NCBI RefSeq assembly: GCF_009761395.1
Contig: NZ_LEKN01000013.1
Coordinates: forward strand, 1 to 64,000
DNA length: 64,000 nt
Direction of reading: 5' to 3'
Source: Ursidibacter maritimus
Lineage (GTDB): Bacteria; Pseudomonadota; Gammaproteobacteria; Enterobacterales; Pasteurellaceae
Position numbers and translations under genes: made by a program. Numbering within the stretch: position 1 is the first letter of the stretch; every line of letters begins with the position of its first letter. This document shows positions 44,099-55,710 of this stretch, one piece after another. The notes under the pieces were generated by a model, which was not told the origin of the DNA, searched no databases, and saw only the letters and a list, made by a program, of their open reading frames with translations.

Positions 44099-46927
44099 TT
44101 AACCTTTAGCAAGGATAGCTTTTAAAAATCTTGCTGTGTGAGAATGTTTATCTTCAGCAACTTGCTCTGGGGTCCCTGTTGCAATAATTTGTCCACCGCC
44201 TGCACCACCTTCAGGACCGAGATCAACAATCCAATCGGCAGTTTTGATCACATCTAAATTATGCTCGATCACAACAATAGTGTTACCTTGGTCTCGTAAG
44301 CGGTGTAATACACTAAGTAGCTGTTTAATATCGGCAAAATGTAGACCTGTGGTGGGCTCATCTAAAATATAGAGCGTTTTACCTGTATCTCGTTTTGAGA
44401 GCTCCGTTGCCAACTTAACGCGTTGAGCTTCACCGCCTGAAAGTGTGGTAGAAGATTGCCCTAAACGGATATACGATAATCCGACATCAATCAGTGTTTG
44501 TAATTTGCGGGCGATCATAGGAACAGCATCAAAAAATTCACGAGCCTCTTCCACCGTCATATCTAATACTTGATGAATCGTTTTGCCCTTGTAGCGAATT
44601 TCAAGGGTTTCACGATTATAACGTTTGCCTTTACAGTGATCACAAGGAACATAAACATCAGGTAAGAAGTGCATCTCCACTTTAATTACCCCATCACCTT
44701 GACAAGCCTCACAACGTCCACCACGCACGTTAAAGCTAAAGCGTCCTACGTTATATCCCCTTGCTCTTGCCTCTTGTGTGCCTGCGAAGAGTTCACGAAT
44801 AGGTGTAAATAACCCTGTGTAAGTCGCAGGATTTGAGCGTGGTGTACGCCCAATCGGACTTTGGTTAATATCGATCACTTTATCAAAATGTGCAAGCCCA
44901 TCAATACTTTTATAAGGAGCAACATTGCTATTTTCAGCACGATTTAACGCATTTTGTGCAATAGGAAATAAGGTATCGTTGATTAAGGTCGATTTACCTG
45001 AGCCAGAAACGCCAGTAATACAAGTAAATAAACCGACTGGAATTTCTAAATCTACTTCTTTTAAATTATTGCCTTTCGCCCCTTTTAATATCAGCAGTTT
45101 AGCAGCATCTCTTGGCGTTCTTTGTGCAGGGATTTCAATTTTCTCACGCCCCGATAAGAATTTACCCGTCAATGACACTTCACTTTGCATAATTTCTTGA
45201 GCTGTTCCCTGAGCGATCACGTTTCCACCGTGAACACCAGCACCAGGACCAATATCCACAATATGATCTGCCGCCATTATCGCATCTTCATCGTGTTCAA
45301 CCACAATAACGGTATTCCCCAAATTGCGTAAATGAATTAGGGTATTTAGAAGACGTTCGTTATCTCGTTGATGTAAACCGATAGAAGGTTCATCTAACAC
45401 ATACATTACCCCAACCAACCCAGCACCAATTTGGCTCGCCAAACGGATCCGTTGCGCTTCTCCTCCTGATAGGGTTTCAGCAGAACGAGATAATGAGAGA
45501 TAATTCAAACCGACATTGACTAAAAATTGTAATCTCTCTCGAATTTCTTTCAGAATTTTTTCGGCAATTTTGGCTTTTTGCCCCACCAAATTCAACTTAT
45601 CGAAAAAGTCGAGAGCTTCACCGATACTTTTTTCTGATACCATCGGCAGATTCGTTTTTTCAATAAAAACATAACGGGCCTCTTTGCGTAAACGAGAGCC
45701 TTCACAATCTGTACAAGCTCGATTATTGATATATTTAGCTAATTCTTCACGCACTGAATTGGATTCAGTTTCTTTATAACGGCGAGCCATATTGTTAAGC
45801 ACACCTTCAAATGCGTGAACACGTTTAACACTATCGCCCCTATCATTCACATACAAGAATTCAATTTCATCTTTTGAGCCGTTTAAGACAATTTGTTGAA
45901 TTTTCTTCGGTAACTCATTAAATGGCGTTTCAATATCAAAATCGTAATGTTTAGCGACCGCTTTAAGTAAACCAAAATAGTAGAAACTACGGCGATCCCA
46001 CCCTTTAATTGCCCCATTTGCTAACGAAATTTCAGGATTTTGCACAACTTTTCGTTCATCAAAATATTGTTGCACTCCTAAACCATCACAGGTTGGACAA
46101 GCTCCAGCAGGGTTATTGAATGAAAATAAACGCGGTTCAAGTTCATTTAAAGAGTAGCCACACTCTGTACATGCAAAACTCGATGAAAACAGTAATTCTT
46201 CCGCAGAGGGATCGTCCATATCGGCAATAATGGCTGTTGAACCTGATAGATCAAGTGCCGTTTCAAAAGATTCTGCCAAGCGAGTCGCTATATCCGATCG
46301 CACTTTAAAACGATCAACCACCACTTCAATCGTATGTTTTTTCTGTAACTCAAGTTTAGGCGGATCAGAAAGATCACAAATTTCCCCATCAATTCTGGCT
46401 CTGATATAACCATTAGCGGTCAGATTCTCTAAAAGTTTTACATGCTCCCCTTTACGCCCTTTAACCACAGGAGCAAGTAACATCAAGCGTTTTCCTTCAG
46501 GTTCTTCCAACACTCGATCAACCATTTGTGAAATTGTCTGTGCCGCAAGTGGTGTATCGTGATCAGGACAACGAGGCTCACCTACTCGAGCAAAAAGTAA
46601 ACGTAAATAGTCGTGAATTTCAGTGACCGTACCAACTGTTGAACGCGGGTTATGAGAAGTTGATTTTTGCTCAATCGAAATCGCAGGAGAAAGCCCTTCA
46701 ATATGATCAACATCAGGTTTTTCCATTAACGATAAAAACTGACGAGCATAAGCCGAAAGTGATTCGACATAACGGCGTTGCCCTTCAGCATAAAGGGTAT
46801 CAAAGGCTAAGGAAGATTTTCCTGAACCTGACAAACCAGTAATAACGATAAATTTATCTCTAGGTAGAATTAAATTGATATTTTTTAGATTATGAGTTCT
46901 CGCCCCACGAATATCGATATGTTGCAT
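44099..46927 (-). CDS. uvrA: Excinuclease ABC subunit A
   Basis: DNA damage sensor of nucleotide excision repair. The 942-aa product has two ABC ATPase halves: Walker [12 protein letters not shown] near residue 30 and [11 protein letters not shown] near 640, signatures [12 protein letters not shown] and [12 protein letters not shown], and zinc-finger cysteines ([19 protein letters not shown] with [14 protein letters not shown] with [10 protein letters not shown]). Length matches E. coli (940). It is divergent from ssb with a shared LexA-like box. Confidence 0.98.
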   Translation of the reverse strand: MQHIDIRGARTHNLKNINLILPRDKFIVITGLSGSGKSSLAFDTLYAEGQRRYVESLSAYARQFLSLMEKPDVDHIEGLSPAISIEQKSTSHNPRSTVGTVTEIHDYLRLLFARVGEPRCPDHDTPLAAQTISQMVDRVLEEPEGKRLMLLAPVVKGRKGEHVKLLENLTANGYIRARIDGEICDLSDPPKLELQKKHTIEVVVDRFKVRSDIATRLAESFETALDLSGSTAIIADMDDPSAEELLFSSSFACTECGYSLNELEPRLFSFNNPAGACPTCDGLGVQQYFDERKVVQNPEISLANGAIKGWDRRSFYYFGLLKAVAKHYDFDIETPFNELPKKIQQIVLNGSKDEIEFLYVNDRGDSVKRVHAFEGVLNNMARRYKETESNSVREELAKYINNRACTDCEGSRLRKEARYVFIEKTNLPMVSEKSIGEALDFFDKLNLVGQKAKIAEKILKEIRERLQFLVNVGLNYLSLSRSAETLSGGEAQRIRLASQIGAGLVGVMYVLDEPSIGLHQRDNERLLNTLIHLRNLGNTVIVVEHDEDAIMAADHIVDIGPGAGVHGGNVIAQGTAQEIMQSEVSLTGKFLSGREKIEIPAQRTPRDAAKLLILKGAKGNNLKEVDLEIPVGLFTCITGVSGSGKSTLINDTLFPIAQNALNRAENSNVAPYKSIDGLAHFDKVIDINQSPIGRTPRSNPATYTGLFTPIRELFAGTQEARARGYNVGRFSFNVRGGRCEACQGDGVIKVEMHFLPDVYVPCDHCKGKRYNRETLEIRYKGKTIHQVLDMTVEEAREFFDAVPMIARKLQTLIDVGLSYIRLGQSSTTLSGGEAQRVKLATELSKRDTGKTLYILDEPTTGLHFADIKQLLSVLHRLRDQGNTIVVIEHNLDVIKTADWIVDLGPEGGAGGGQIIATGTPEQVAEDKHSHTARFLKAILAKG

Positions 46928-46990
46928 AATGCCTTCAAAGCTGTAAAGCAGGATAGTTCTATTTGTTGATCATTATCGCATAATTTAAAT

Positions 46991-47010
46991 AACTGTACAA
47001 AATATCAGTT
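46991..47010. promoter_or_regulatory. LexA-like SOS box shared by uvrA and ssb
   Basis: AACTGTACAAAATATCAGTT reads CTGT-N8-TCAG, one change from the LexA consensus CTGT-N8-ACAG. It lies between divergent uvrA and ssb, where E. coli has its shared SOS box. Confidence 0.7.
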
Positions 47011-47083
47011 TTATTTGATGATTTTTTTTTTGAAATCAGGCAAAATAGCTGAGATTTTATATTTGAATAATTTAGAGGATACT

Positions 47084-47626
47084 ATGGCAAGTGTAAATAA
47101 AGTGATCATTGTGGGTAATTTAGGTAACGATCCTGAAATGCGTACAATGCCAAATGGTGAAGCAGTAGCAAATATCAGCGTTGCCACCACAGAAAGCTGG
47201 ACAGATAAAATGTCAGGCGAGCGTCGTGAAATTACAGAATGGCACAGAATTGTATTTTATCGTCGCCAAGCTGAAGTTGTTGGGCAATATCTGCGTAAAG
47301 GCTCACAAGTATATGTTGAAGGGCGTTTAAGAACTCGCAAATGGCAAGATCAAAACGGACAAGATCGCTATACCACTGAAATTCAAGGCGATGTACTACA
47401 AATGTTGGGTAGTCGTAATGCTCAAGGTGGTGGCTATGGCAACGGTCAAAATCAAGATTGGGGACAACAATCAGCACCATCAAATAACTACAACCAAGGT
47501 GGAATGAATGATGGCTATGCTCAAAATCAAAGCTACAATGCACCAAAAGCCAAACCGCAACAAGCAAAACCAGCTCCACAAGCAGAACCCCCTGCAGAGA
47601 ACTTTGATGATGATATTCCGTTTTGA
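47084..47626 (+). CDS. ssb: Single-stranded DNA-binding protein
   Basis: Coats single-stranded DNA during replication and repair. Started at ATG 47084 (after TTAGAGGATACT), the 180-aa product has the OB-fold ([49 protein letters not shown]), a Gly/Gln/Asn-rich linker, and the acidic tip DDDIPF that binds partner proteins. A longer frame from 47015 is rejected because it lacks family N-terminal similarity. It is divergent from uvrA. Confidence 0.97.
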   Translation: MASVNKVIIVGNLGNDPEMRTMPNGEAVANISVATTESWTDKMSGERREITEWHRIVFYRRQAEVVGQYLRKGSQVYVEGRLRTRKWQDQNGQDRYTTEIQGDVLQMLGSRNAQGGGYGNGQNQDWGQQSAPSNNYNQGGMNDGYAQNQSYNAPKAKPQQAKPAPQAEPPAENFDDDIPF

Positions 47627-47722
47627 GTTACATATAATTTAACGCATTGGGGGGATTTCCCCCCAGAACAATAAAATGTAATTGTGAAATCACAACCATT
47701 GTGTTGCTTACACTAGCTCTTA

Positions 47723-48850
47723 TTATTCTTCCTTATACTCAATCAACACTCTTGGGGTAAGTTTAGTGATGAGCTCATAGTTGATTACCCCTATAGTTTC
47801 TGCAACTTCTTCAATCAGGAGATCTTTGCCCCATAAAATCACTTCATCGCCGACTTTATCTTGGCTATCAATGCCTAAATCAACGGTCATCATATCCATT
47901 GATACTCGCCCAACAATAGGAACTTTTCGTCCATTGATAAAGACAGGTGTGCCTTCAGGAGCATTTCTTGGATAACCATCACCATAACCAATCGCTACAA
48001 CACCAATTTTGGTATCTTTCGGGCTAATCCAAGCAGCACCATAGCCGACAGGTTCACCTGCTTTATGAGTGCGAACGGTAATTAGTGATGAAGAAAGGGT
48101 CATTACAGGTTTAAAACCGAGTTCAGTAATTGGGCGATTATGGGGGGAAATACCGTGCATTATAATCCCGGGACGAACCCATTCATAATGTGCTTGTTGC
48201 CAATACAGAATACCACTTGATGCAGATAAACTGCGTTCTACGGAATAACCTTTACTCACTTCTTCAAATACAGCAATCTGTTTTTCGCTATAACCACAAT
48301 CTAATTCATCTGCTCGACTAAAATGGCTAATAAAGCTAATGCTTGAAACTAAAGGACATTGGCTTAATCGTTGGTAAAATTCAGACACATCTTCGGGATG
48401 AATACCTAAGCGGTGCATTCCTGTGTCAATTTTCAACCAAACACTGACTGGAAAATAAATTTTTGTTTTACGTTTCCAAAAACCTTTCTCTTGCTCTTTC
48501 TGCCACTCTTGTGCCACTTTCTCTAGCATTTCTAATTGTTCAATGCAGTGAATGACCGTATCAAAACGGCGAGATAGCGTTTTAAGCAGTTCTTCTCGGT
48601 CAAAAAAACCTTCAAGCAACACAATTTTGCCCGCATAACCACTCTCTTGAATAGTCAAGGCTTCTTTAATTCTGGCAACCCCAAAAGCATCGACCATATT
48701 TTCAATATTTTTAGTGACGCATCGAATCCCTTGCCCATAAGCATTTGCCTTAACGACAGCACAAATTTTACTATTTGGTGCAAGTGATTTAATGAGTTTT
48801 AGGTTATGGCGTAAAGCACTGCCATTGATGGTTGCTGTTGCTGGTTTCAT
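47723..48850 (-). CDS. alr: Alanine racemase
   Basis: PLP enzyme making D-alanine for peptidoglycan. The 375-aa product has the PLP-lysine motif AVVKANAYGQGI (Lys about 34), the LKIDTGMHRLGI region, GIMLYG-type RPGIIMHGISP, and the catalytic Tyr region VGYGAAWISP, then GYGDGYPR. Slightly longer than the usual 360 aa owing to an insert near residue 125 (KEQEKGFWKRKTKIYFPVS). It is a single gene convergent with ssb. Confidence 0.96.
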   Translation of the reverse strand: MKPATATINGSALRHNLKLIKSLAPNSKICAVVKANAYGQGIRCVTKNIENMVDAFGVARIKEALTIQESGYAGKIVLLEGFFDREELLKTLSRRFDTVIHCIEQLEMLEKVAQEWQKEQEKGFWKRKTKIYFPVSVWLKIDTGMHRLGIHPEDVSEFYQRLSQCPLVSSISFISHFSRADELDCGYSEKQIAVFEEVSKGYSVERSLSASSGILYWQQAHYEWVRPGIIMHGISPHNRPITELGFKPVMTLSSSLITVRTHKAGEPVGYGAAWISPKDTKIGVVAIGYGDGYPRNAPEGTPVFINGRKVPIVGRVSMDMMTVDLGIDSQDKVGDEVILWGKDLLIEEVAETIGVINYELITKLTPRVLIEYKEE

Positions 48851-48944
48851 GGGAGTTTATGATGTAGGTTGAAAAGAAAAATTTGATTATAAACTTGTAA
48901 GTCGCAAAATGCGAATAGATGTGCAATAAATCACTTATTCAGCA

Positions 48945-49739
48945 CTATCCATTATCATCATCTAAAAACAATGGCCCTAATTTTGTTTTAGGAATTGCAA
49001 AGTGTTCAGGATAAGTCACATCAACTAAATATAACCCTTCGGCTTTTGCGGTAGGAGCAGCCAAGGTGCGATCTCGCTGCGCTAATAGCCACTTGATCCA
49101 TTCAATCGATTGTTTGCCTTGCCCGACTTCAATTAAGCTGCCGACAATATTGCGTACCATATGATGTACAAAGGCATTGGCTTGAATATCGACAATAATA
49201 TAATCGCTTTGCCGACTAACCTTTAGATGATGAATATTACGCCAAGGGGTATGTGATTGACATTGTGCTGCACGAAAAGAGGAAAAATCATTTTCACCGA
49301 GCAGATATTGCCCTGCTTGGTGCATTTTGTCTGCATCTAGCTCGTGATAATAGTGCGAAACGCCAAAAGGTAAAATAGCCGAACGTAGTTTATGATTGTA
49401 AATAATGTAACGATAACGGCGAGCTGTGGCACTAAAGCGTGCGTGAAAATCATCAGGTACAGCCACAGCCCATTTGACTGCAATATCTGGCGGAAGATGG
49501 GTATTCGTACCAAAACACCAACTCTGTAACGCTCTGTTGGCCGATGTTTCAAAATGGACAACCTGCCCAGTGCCATGAACCCCAGCGTCTGTTCGTCCCG
49601 CACAAAATACTTCACAAGGTGAATTGGCGATAATTGATAAGGCTTCTTCTAATTTTTGTTGTACCGAATCCACATTTTGCTGACGCTGCCAACCATAGTA
49701 GCGACTACCATCATACTCAATTCCTAATGCAATCTTCAT
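48945..49739 (-). CDS. truA: tRNA pseudouridine(38-40) synthase TruA
   Basis: Makes pseudouridine at positions 38-40 of the tRNA anticodon arm. The 264-aa product (ATG at 49739) shows [16 protein letters not shown], the catalytic [18 protein letters not shown] (active Asp), [14 protein letters not shown], and [13 protein letters not shown]. Length matches E. coli (270). A TTG two codons upstream is not favoured. Confidence 0.97.
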   Translation of the reverse strand: MKIALGIEYDGSRYYGWQRQQNVDSVQQKLEEALSIIANSPCEVFCAGRTDAGVHGTGQVVHFETSANRALQSWCFGTNTHLPPDIAVKWAVAVPDDFHARFSATARRYRYIIYNHKLRSAILPFGVSHYYHELDADKMHQAGQYLLGENDFSSFRAAQCQSHTPWRNIHHLKVSRQSDYIIVDIQANAFVHHMVRNIVGSLIEVGQGKQSIEWIKWLLAQRDRTLAAPTAKAEGLYLVDVTYPEHFAIPKTKLGPLFLDDDNG

Positions 49740-49791
49740 TTGCAAATTATTCCGCTTATCTTACCGCTTATGTGATATGTTCGACCAAACA

Positions 49792-50448
49792 CTATTTCGT
49801 AATTAACGACAAAAATTCTTTGCGTGTATCACGATCTTGCAAAAATACTCCGCCAAATGCTGATGTAATGGTTTGACTGTTCGTATCTTTCACACCACGA
49901 CACTTCACACAAAAGTGTGTCGCTTTGACATAAACCGCTACATCTTCAGTCTCTAAAATGGTCTGAAATGCGGTTAGAATTTGTTCTGTAAAACGCTCTT
50001 GTACTTGTGGACGTTGAGCAAAAAATTGTACGACACGATTGATTTTTGATAAGCCAATAACCCAATCTTTCGGATAGTAAGCCACCGCCACTTTGCCATC
50101 AATAGTGACAAAATGATGCTCGCAAGTGCTGGTTAAGGTAATATCATCAACTAATACCATCTCACTTACTTTCATCTGATTCTTGATTTTAGTAATTTTC
50201 GGGAAGGTTTGATAATCTAAGCCGCTGAAGATCTCATCAACATACATTTTTGCTAAACGATGTGGCGTTTCTTCTAAGCTGTCATCTCGTAAATCCAAAC
50301 CAAGTAATTCTAAAACCGAACGCATATGTTGTTGAATTTCAGCTCGACGTGAATCTTTATCTTTTTGATGTGCTACTGTCGGTGTTTCAATACCTTTTGC
50401 AGCTAATGCGGCTCTAACACTTTCAGCTTCGGGAGAAATATTGCTCAT
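49792..50448 (-). CDS. folE: GTP cyclohydrolase I
   Basis: First step of folate synthesis from GTP. The 218-aa product has the zinc ligands [13 protein letters not shown] and [10 protein letters not shown], and the active-site segments [10 protein letters not shown] and [20 protein letters not shown]. Length matches E. coli FolE (222). It is a single leftward gene, divergent from kdkA. Confidence 0.97.
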   Translation of the reverse strand: MSNISPEAESVRAALAAKGIETPTVAHQKDKDSRRAEIQQHMRSVLELLGLDLRDDSLEETPHRLAKMYVDEIFSGLDYQTFPKITKIKNQMKVSEMVLVDDITLTSTCEHHFVTIDGKVAVAYYPKDWVIGLSKINRVVQFFAQRPQVQERFTEQILTAFQTILETEDVAVYVKATHFCVKCRGVKDTNSQTITSAFGGVFLQDRDTRKEFLSLITK

Positions 50449-50564
50449 TGATTTACCTCTAAAAATTTAAGCGTTGGATTCTACCAAATTACCCTAAAAA
50501 TACAACGAAAGAGCTAAAAATCGTGTAGAATTGAGAACCATTTTTGTAAACTTGATGAAATAAG

Positions 50565-51266
50565 ATGAGATATTGTCAATTCAACCCCGATATTGTTCCA
50601 CTTTCCCAACAAACTTTTGTCGAGTTGCTATTAAATTGCAAAGATTTTACAAAATCTGACCGCTTGTTAGGCTCATCAAAAGGACGTGGCACAACTTGGT
50701 TCATCAATACAATGGAAGAACTTGGCGTGAATAGTGTGCTTCGTCATTATTATCGGGGGGGATTATTTGGTAAATTAGTAAAAGATCGCTACTTTTTTAC
50801 CACTAATCAAAATACAAGAGCGGTACAAGAATTTAATTTACTTGAACAACTTGTTCAATGGGAATTACCTGTACCACGTCCGATTGCTTGCCAAATCACT
50901 CGCCAATTTTTCTGTTATCAAGCGGATATTTTGCTAGAAAAAATTGCGAATACACAGGATCTCAGTCAATACTTACAAAATAACCGCTTAACACCCCAGC
51001 AATATCAAAAAATTGGTGGGCTAATTCGCCAATTACACGATCATCAAGTACATCATTCCGATCTTAACATTCATAATATTCTGTTGGACGATCAAGGGAA
51101 ATTTTGGCTCATTGATTTTGACAAGTGCAAAATTCAGCCTGGTTGCCGTTGGAAGCAGCAGAATTTAGAACGCCTACATCGCTCTTTTCTAAAAGAGAAA
51201 ACTCGTTTAGGGATTTTATTTAATGAACAAGATTGGCAAATGTTACTTGAGGGATATGCAAAATAA
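50565..51266 (+). CDS. kdkA: 3-deoxy-D-manno-octulosonic acid (Kdo) kinase
   Basis: Phosphorylates the single Kdo of Pasteurellaceae LPS at position 4. The 233-aa protein-kinase-like product has YYRGGLFGKLVKDRYFF, the catalytic loop HHSDLNIHNILLD and the metal motif LIDFDKCKIQPG. Length matches H. influenzae KdkA (241). An additional kinase-like C-terminal cysteine/tryptophan block (GCRWKQQNLERLHRSFLK) is typical. Confidence 0.94.
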   Translation: MRYCQFNPDIVPLSQQTFVELLLNCKDFTKSDRLLGSSKGRGTTWFINTMEELGVNSVLRHYYRGGLFGKLVKDRYFFTTNQNTRAVQEFNLLEQLVQWELPVPRPIACQITRQFFCYQADILLEKIANTQDLSQYLQNNRLTPQQYQKIGGLIRQLHDHQVHHSDLNIHNILLDDQGKFWLIDFDKCKIQPGCRWKQQNLERLHRSFLKEKTRLGILFNEQDWQMLLEGYAK

Positions 51267-51269
51267 TCT

Positions 51270-51306
51270 AGGGCGAATGTAATTTCGGACTAATTACATT
51301 CACCCT
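51270..51306. repeat. Palindromic hairpin after kdkA
   Basis: AGGGCGAATGTAATT (51270-51284) pairs with AATTACATTCACCCT (51292-51306), one G-T pair, over a seven-base loop containing TTCGGAC minus end bases. It lies between convergent kdkA and thiI and resembles the hairpins between galK and galM. Confidence 0.7.
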
Positions 51307-51315
51307 ATCTAGAAA

Positions 51316-52764
51316 TTACAAACGAAATACTTTCACATTTTTAAAGCCATTTTCTTTTAAATACAAGGCTTGTAATTTACTCATCACACCACGTTGGCAA
51401 TAAAGCAGATAATTTTTGCTTTGATCTAACTGGCCAAATTGATTGGACAATTTATAGAACGGCAAGGTTTTAACTTCTACACCAGCCAAGCTGAACGGGT
51501 TCTCATCCACTTCTTCAGGGCTACGAATATCCAGGATAATATCATTAGGGCTTAGATCTGATGTTGTTTCTGCTGAAACCACTTCTTTTTCAGTTTGTTG
51601 GGCAATTTCTCGAATATCTAAGAAATTTGCGTTAGCAACCGCTTGTTCTAAAATTTCAAAATTGAAATGTCCTTCTTCTTCCAAAATTTTACTTTCAATT
51701 GCTTTAACCGTTGGATTTTTGGAAATTACCCCACAAAACTCAGGCATTGATTTGGCAATATCATCAGTGCCGATCATTTTTGCCATTGCGATGATCTGTT
51801 CTTTATCGTGGCTAATCAATGGGCGAAGCACGAGAGTATCTGATGCTTTATCAATTAAACGTAAATTGGTTAATGTTTGGCTAGAAACTTGCCCTAGCGC
51901 TTCACCTGTCACGATCCCTTGAATGTCAAAGCGTTGCGCAATTTTACTTGCTGCTCGCACCATCATTCGTTTTAAGATGACGCCCATTTGCCCGTTATCG
52001 ACTTTTTCTAAAATTTCACCAACGACATTTTCAAAATTAATTGCCACAAAACGAACTTTGTGTGAAGTACTATAACGACTCCAAATATGGTATGCCATCT
52101 GTTTTACGCCAATTTCGTGAGCTGCGCCGCCTAAATTAAAGAAACAGTAATGCACACGAGAACCACGTCGAATCAGCATATAGCTTGATACGCCAGAGTC
52201 AAACCCACCTGAAATTAAGGAAAGCACATCTTCTTGCGTGCCAATCGGATAGCCACCAATGCCTGGATAACGAGCTCTGATAAGTAGCATTTTATCATTT
52301 TCAATATTAACTCGTACCGTTACATCAGGGTTCGTTAATCTTACCGTTGCAGATTCAATACGTTGATTTAAACCACCGCCAACATAACGTTCCACATCTA
52401 ATGAGCTAAACTCGTGTTTTCCTTTACGGCGAGCGCGAACACAGAACGTTTTGCCTACCAACTCATCTTTCACTGCTTCATAAGTATGTTCAAAAATATC
52501 ATGCAAGGTTTCAAAAGGTTTTTCTTCCACTTCTAAGATATGATGAATACCCGGAGTGCGTTGTAATAGATCCAATACCAATGGAGCTTCTTCAGCCACT
52601 TTAGCTCGTACTTCAATAAAATCCCAGTTACGAACAACAGCGACATTTTCTGTTTCACGAGTCAATACATTGCGAATATTTGAGGTTAAAATTTTGATAA
52701 AGCGTTTACGCACTGAATCGCTTTTAATCATAATTTCAGGGAAAAGTTTAATAATAAATTTCAT
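51316..52764 (-). CDS. thiI: tRNA 4-thiouridine synthase / sulfurtransferase ThiI
   Basis: Puts sulfur into tRNA U8 and into thiamine thiazole. The 482-aa product has an N-terminal ferredoxin-like and THUMP domain (about 1-165), the PP-loop [15 protein letters not shown] (about 183-197), and a C-terminal rhodanese domain (about 400-482) with the catalytic Cys in [10 protein letters not shown]. Length is identical to E. coli (482). Confidence 0.97.
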   Translation of the reverse strand: MKFIIKLFPEIMIKSDSVRKRFIKILTSNIRNVLTRETENVAVVRNWDFIEVRAKVAEEAPLVLDLLQRTPGIHHILEVEEKPFETLHDIFEHTYEAVKDELVGKTFCVRARRKGKHEFSSLDVERYVGGGLNQRIESATVRLTNPDVTVRVNIENDKMLLIRARYPGIGGYPIGTQEDVLSLISGGFDSGVSSYMLIRRGSRVHYCFFNLGGAAHEIGVKQMAYHIWSRYSTSHKVRFVAINFENVVGEILEKVDNGQMGVILKRMMVRAASKIAQRFDIQGIVTGEALGQVSSQTLTNLRLIDKASDTLVLRPLISHDKEQIIAMAKMIGTDDIAKSMPEFCGVISKNPTVKAIESKILEEEGHFNFEILEQAVANANFLDIREIAQQTEKEVVSAETTSDLSPNDIILDIRSPEEVDENPFSLAGVEVKTLPFYKLSNQFGQLDQSKNYLLYCQRGVMSKLQALYLKENGFKNVKVFRL

Positions 52765-52790
52765 AAGTAAAGATTAACAAAAATAAAAAA

Positions 52791-52837
52791 CGGTAAGATC
52801 CTATCATATTTTACAAAAAATACCGAAGATCTTACCG
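52791..52837. terminator. Uptake-signal dyad between efflux lipoprotein and thiI
   Basis: CGGTAAGATC (52791-52800) pairs with GATCTTACCG (52828-52837) over 27 bases. On the minus strand the hairpin is followed by TTTTTTATTTTTG, so it probably ends the upstream efflux gene. Confidence 0.6.
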
Positions 52838-52853
52838 CTTGATAATGAAGAGA

Positions 52854-54245
52854 TTATTTACGGTATTTACCCGCCATTGCTTGATATACCGCATTTTCAT
52901 TTTTAATCAGGGTATATTTCATTTCTAATAAGCTCAGTTCTGATGTACGTTCCGTATTCAACGCATTTAGCCATTCACGAAATTCTGAAACGCCTTGATC
53001 ATAGCGGTTTTTATAATATCCACTGATTTTTTTGTCAGAGGCATATTTTTTCTGCAAATTAGCATAACCATTGCGTGCTTGATTATAGGCGTAATAATAA
53101 GTGTCGATTTCATTTAATGCTGAGGTTATCGTTTGTTCATAATTTAAACGAGCTAATTTATAAGCCTCTTCCGATAATTTCACGTTATTTTGAACACGAT
53201 TCCAATCTAAGAATGGTAAATTAAGCGATAAGAGCCCAGTTGATGTTGGGTTATCGAGTAAATTCCCCACTTTACCCGCCGATGCAGATAAACTTCCTCC
53301 AAGAGTTAATGTTGGATACCAACTTTTTTCCATTGCTGTCAAATTTTTAAATGCCCCTTGAAAGCGGTTTAAACTTGCATTGAGATCAGGACGATTTGCA
53401 ATGACAGAAACAGGCACATTCATATCTACACCTTGTAACTTCACGCTAGTTAATTTGGCATAATTCACTGCAAGCGGTTCGTTCGGTTTTAAATTTAGCA
53501 AATTACGCAAAGTCTGCTCAGTGCTTTTCTGTGCTGTTTGTAAATTGATTAAGGTATTTTTTGCAACGAGAATAGCCTGGGTCGATTGTGCAACCGTCAG
53601 CCCATCAATCAATCCCACCTTTTGTTTGTTCGTTAAGATATGGTTAATTTGCTCGTAGGCTTTAATGCTCTGTTGAGTAACACGAATAGCATCGTTGAAG
53701 TAAGCAAGGTTGTAATAACTACTCACGACACCGTTAATCAAAGAAAGACGTGCTGCTTTTAAATCTTCTTCGGTGGCATTTTTTTCCCATTCAGCTGCAC
53801 TGGCAGCATCTTTCAAGCGTCCCCATAAATCAAGGGTATAGCTCAAATTAAAACCGAGTTGGTGATTGATGGTTGAAACACCAGTGGAAACAACATTATC
53901 AGTTGATCCCACACCTTTGGTCGCTGAAGAGCGACTTTCACCACTGAAAGTCGGAACTAAATTTGCCCCAACTAAATTCGCTTTATATAAGGCAGAATTC
54001 ACCGCAATCGCAGCTTTCGCTAAATTGATATTATTTGCTAGTGCCATTTCAACTAAACGATTTAGCTCTTTATCTTGGTAGCCTAACCACCATTTTTCAT
54101 CAATTTGGTATTGTTTCGTAATATCTTGGTAGGTTTGATGGGTAACTTGTACCTTTTCTAGTGAACCATCATTACTCATATTATGACTACAAGCACTAAG
54201 TACGATCATTGCGCTAAGGGAAATCGCCCATTTTGTAATTTTCAT
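52854..54245 (-). CDS. Outer-membrane efflux lipoprotein, NodT/CusC-type TolC family
   Basis: The 463-aa product (ATG at 54245 after GAAAGGAAAAAAC) has a lipobox MIVLSAC (Cys about 18), so the channel is lipid-anchored, as in OprM/CusC proteins. Mature sequence shows the two repeats of the RND outer-membrane factor family (WWLGYQDKELNRLVEMALANN; IANRPDLNASLNRFQGAFKN) and a central LGFNLSYTLDLWGRL. It would form a trimeric outer-membrane tunnel. No efflux pump or adaptor gene is adjacent, so its partner must be elsewhere. Confidence 0.9.
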   Translation of the reverse strand: MKITKWAISLSAMIVLSACSHNMSNDGSLEKVQVTHQTYQDITKQYQIDEKWWLGYQDKELNRLVEMALANNINLAKAAIAVNSALYKANLVGANLVPTFSGESRSSATKGVGSTDNVVSTGVSTINHQLGFNLSYTLDLWGRLKDAASAAEWEKNATEEDLKAARLSLINGVVSSYYNLAYFNDAIRVTQQSIKAYEQINHILTNKQKVGLIDGLTVAQSTQAILVAKNTLINLQTAQKSTEQTLRNLLNLKPNEPLAVNYAKLTSVKLQGVDMNVPVSVIANRPDLNASLNRFQGAFKNLTAMEKSWYPTLTLGGSLSASAGKVGNLLDNPTSTGLLSLNLPFLDWNRVQNNVKLSEEAYKLARLNYEQTITSALNEIDTYYYAYNQARNGYANLQKKYASDKKISGYYKNRYDQGVSEFREWLNALNTERTSELSLLEMKYTLIKNENAVYQAMAGKYRK

Positions 54246-54361
54246 TGTTTTTTCCTTTCTCAAAAAATAATAAGGCTATTTTAAAGAAATAGCCTTACTT
54301 CGACCAGTACAAAAATGAACGATCATTCATTTTTTGCAAAAGTTTACAAACAACTGACCGC

Positions 54362-54985
54362 TTATTCTGATAATAATTGAGAAATAAGATGTTGATAACG
54401 CTCTGCTTGTGCCCCTTTTTTCAAGCGTTCGGCAATAAGAATACTCTTTAATTCAGCCAGTGCTTGTTGGAAATCATCATTGACAATCACATAGTCAAAT
54501 TCATTATAGTGGCTCATTTCAGAAACGGCTTCTGCCATTCGTTTGGCAATGGTTTCTGCTGAATCCTGTCCTCGACCGATTAAACGTTTCTCTAATTCAG
54601 CCTTAGAGGGGGGAAGAATAAAGATGGTTTTGACCGCTGATACTTTTTCACGAATTTGTCTTGCACCTTGCCAGTCAATATCTAAAAACACATCAATCCC
54701 ATTTTCTAAACTACGTTCAATCATTGGCAATGATGTACCATAGTAATTGCCAAATACTTCCGCCCATTCTAAGAAATGATCTTTCGCAATGAGAGATTTA
54801 AATTCATCGTGATTGGTAAAATAATAATGAACACCCTCTTCTTCTGCTGGGCGAGGCTTACGAGTAGTGTGAGAAATTGAAAGCTGTACTTCACTTCTTG
54901 GTAAATCGGCTAATAATGCATTGATTAGAGACGATTTTCCTGCTCCACTTGGGGCAGAAATAATATAGAGATTGCCTAAACTCAT
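54362..54985 (-). CDS. gmk: Guanylate kinase
   Basis: Phosphorylates GMP to GDP. The 207-aa P-loop kinase shows [18 protein letters not shown] (P-loop about 9-17), [35 protein letters not shown] and DYVIVNDDF. Length matches E. coli (207). Its position near gpt, also a purine enzyme, is not a shared operon by strict spacing (about 65 bases). Confidence 0.97.
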   Translation of the reverse strand: MSLGNLYIISAPSGAGKSSLINALLADLPRSEVQLSISHTTRKPRPAEEEGVHYYFTNHDEFKSLIAKDHFLEWAEVFGNYYGTSLPMIERSLENGIDVFLDIDWQGARQIREKVSAVKTIFILPPSKAELEKRLIGRGQDSAETIAKRMAEAVSEMSHYNEFDYVIVNDDFQQALAELKSILIAERLKKGAQAERYQHLISQLLSE

Positions 54986-55050
54986 AGTAGATACTCAATA
55001 AAAATAAACAACAAGGACGCATAATGCGTCCTCAAATATAGTCTTAATAA

Positions 55051-55530
55051 TTAGCTTTTAGAAAGTGGTGGAACAAATGTGATACCTAGATCCCAAGGTT
55101 GCTCAATCCACGTTTCTTGTGGAATATCCACAATATAATCATCAACCAATGCTGCCCCTAACGGTTTTGCAAATACGGTTACAAATTTAGCATTTGGGTA
55201 CATTTGGCGAATTTCACGCGCGGTGTTCCCTGTATCCACTAAATCATCAACCACGATGAAACCTTCGCCGCCATTAGCAACTTCCGCTACGTGTAATACT
55301 TTTAACTCGCCTTGGCTATCGTGGTCATAACTTGCAATACAAACAGTTTCAACGTGGCGAATACTTAATTCACGCGCCAATACTGCCGCAGGGAATAAAC
55401 CACCACGACTTACCGCAATAATCCCTTTCCATTGTGATGCAGGTAATAAACGCTTTGCTAATTTGCGTGCGTGCATATGGAACATATCCCACGTCACAAC
55501 ATATTTTTCATTAGTATATTTTTCACTCAT
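55051..55530 (-). CDS. gpt: Xanthine-guanine phosphoribosyltransferase
   Basis: Salvages guanine and xanthine. The 159-aa product has the PRPP-binding motif [20 protein letters not shown] and the early [20 protein letters not shown], and the closing [15 protein letters not shown]. Length matches E. coli Gpt (152). Leftward, upstream of gmk. Confidence 0.96.
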   Translation of the reverse strand: MSEKYTNEKYVVTWDMFHMHARKLAKRLLPASQWKGIIAVSRGGLFPAAVLARELSIRHVETVCIASYDHDSQGELKVLHVAEVANGGEGFIVVDDLVDTGNTAREIRQMYPNAKFVTVFAKPLGAALVDDYIVDIPQETWIEQPWDLGITFVPPLSKS

Positions 55531-55710
55531 AATATTTACCTAATAAAAGCAGTGCTAACGCACTGAATAAAAAAATTGCGTAACCATAACTTAAAAAACG
55601 GTTTCGTGCTATCATTTCAAACGAATTTTACAATAAAATCCCGTTCAGGTGTGATTTTTGCAAATTTTTGTCAAGAACATACCGCTTAAACTAACTAAAG
55701 AGAGATGAAT

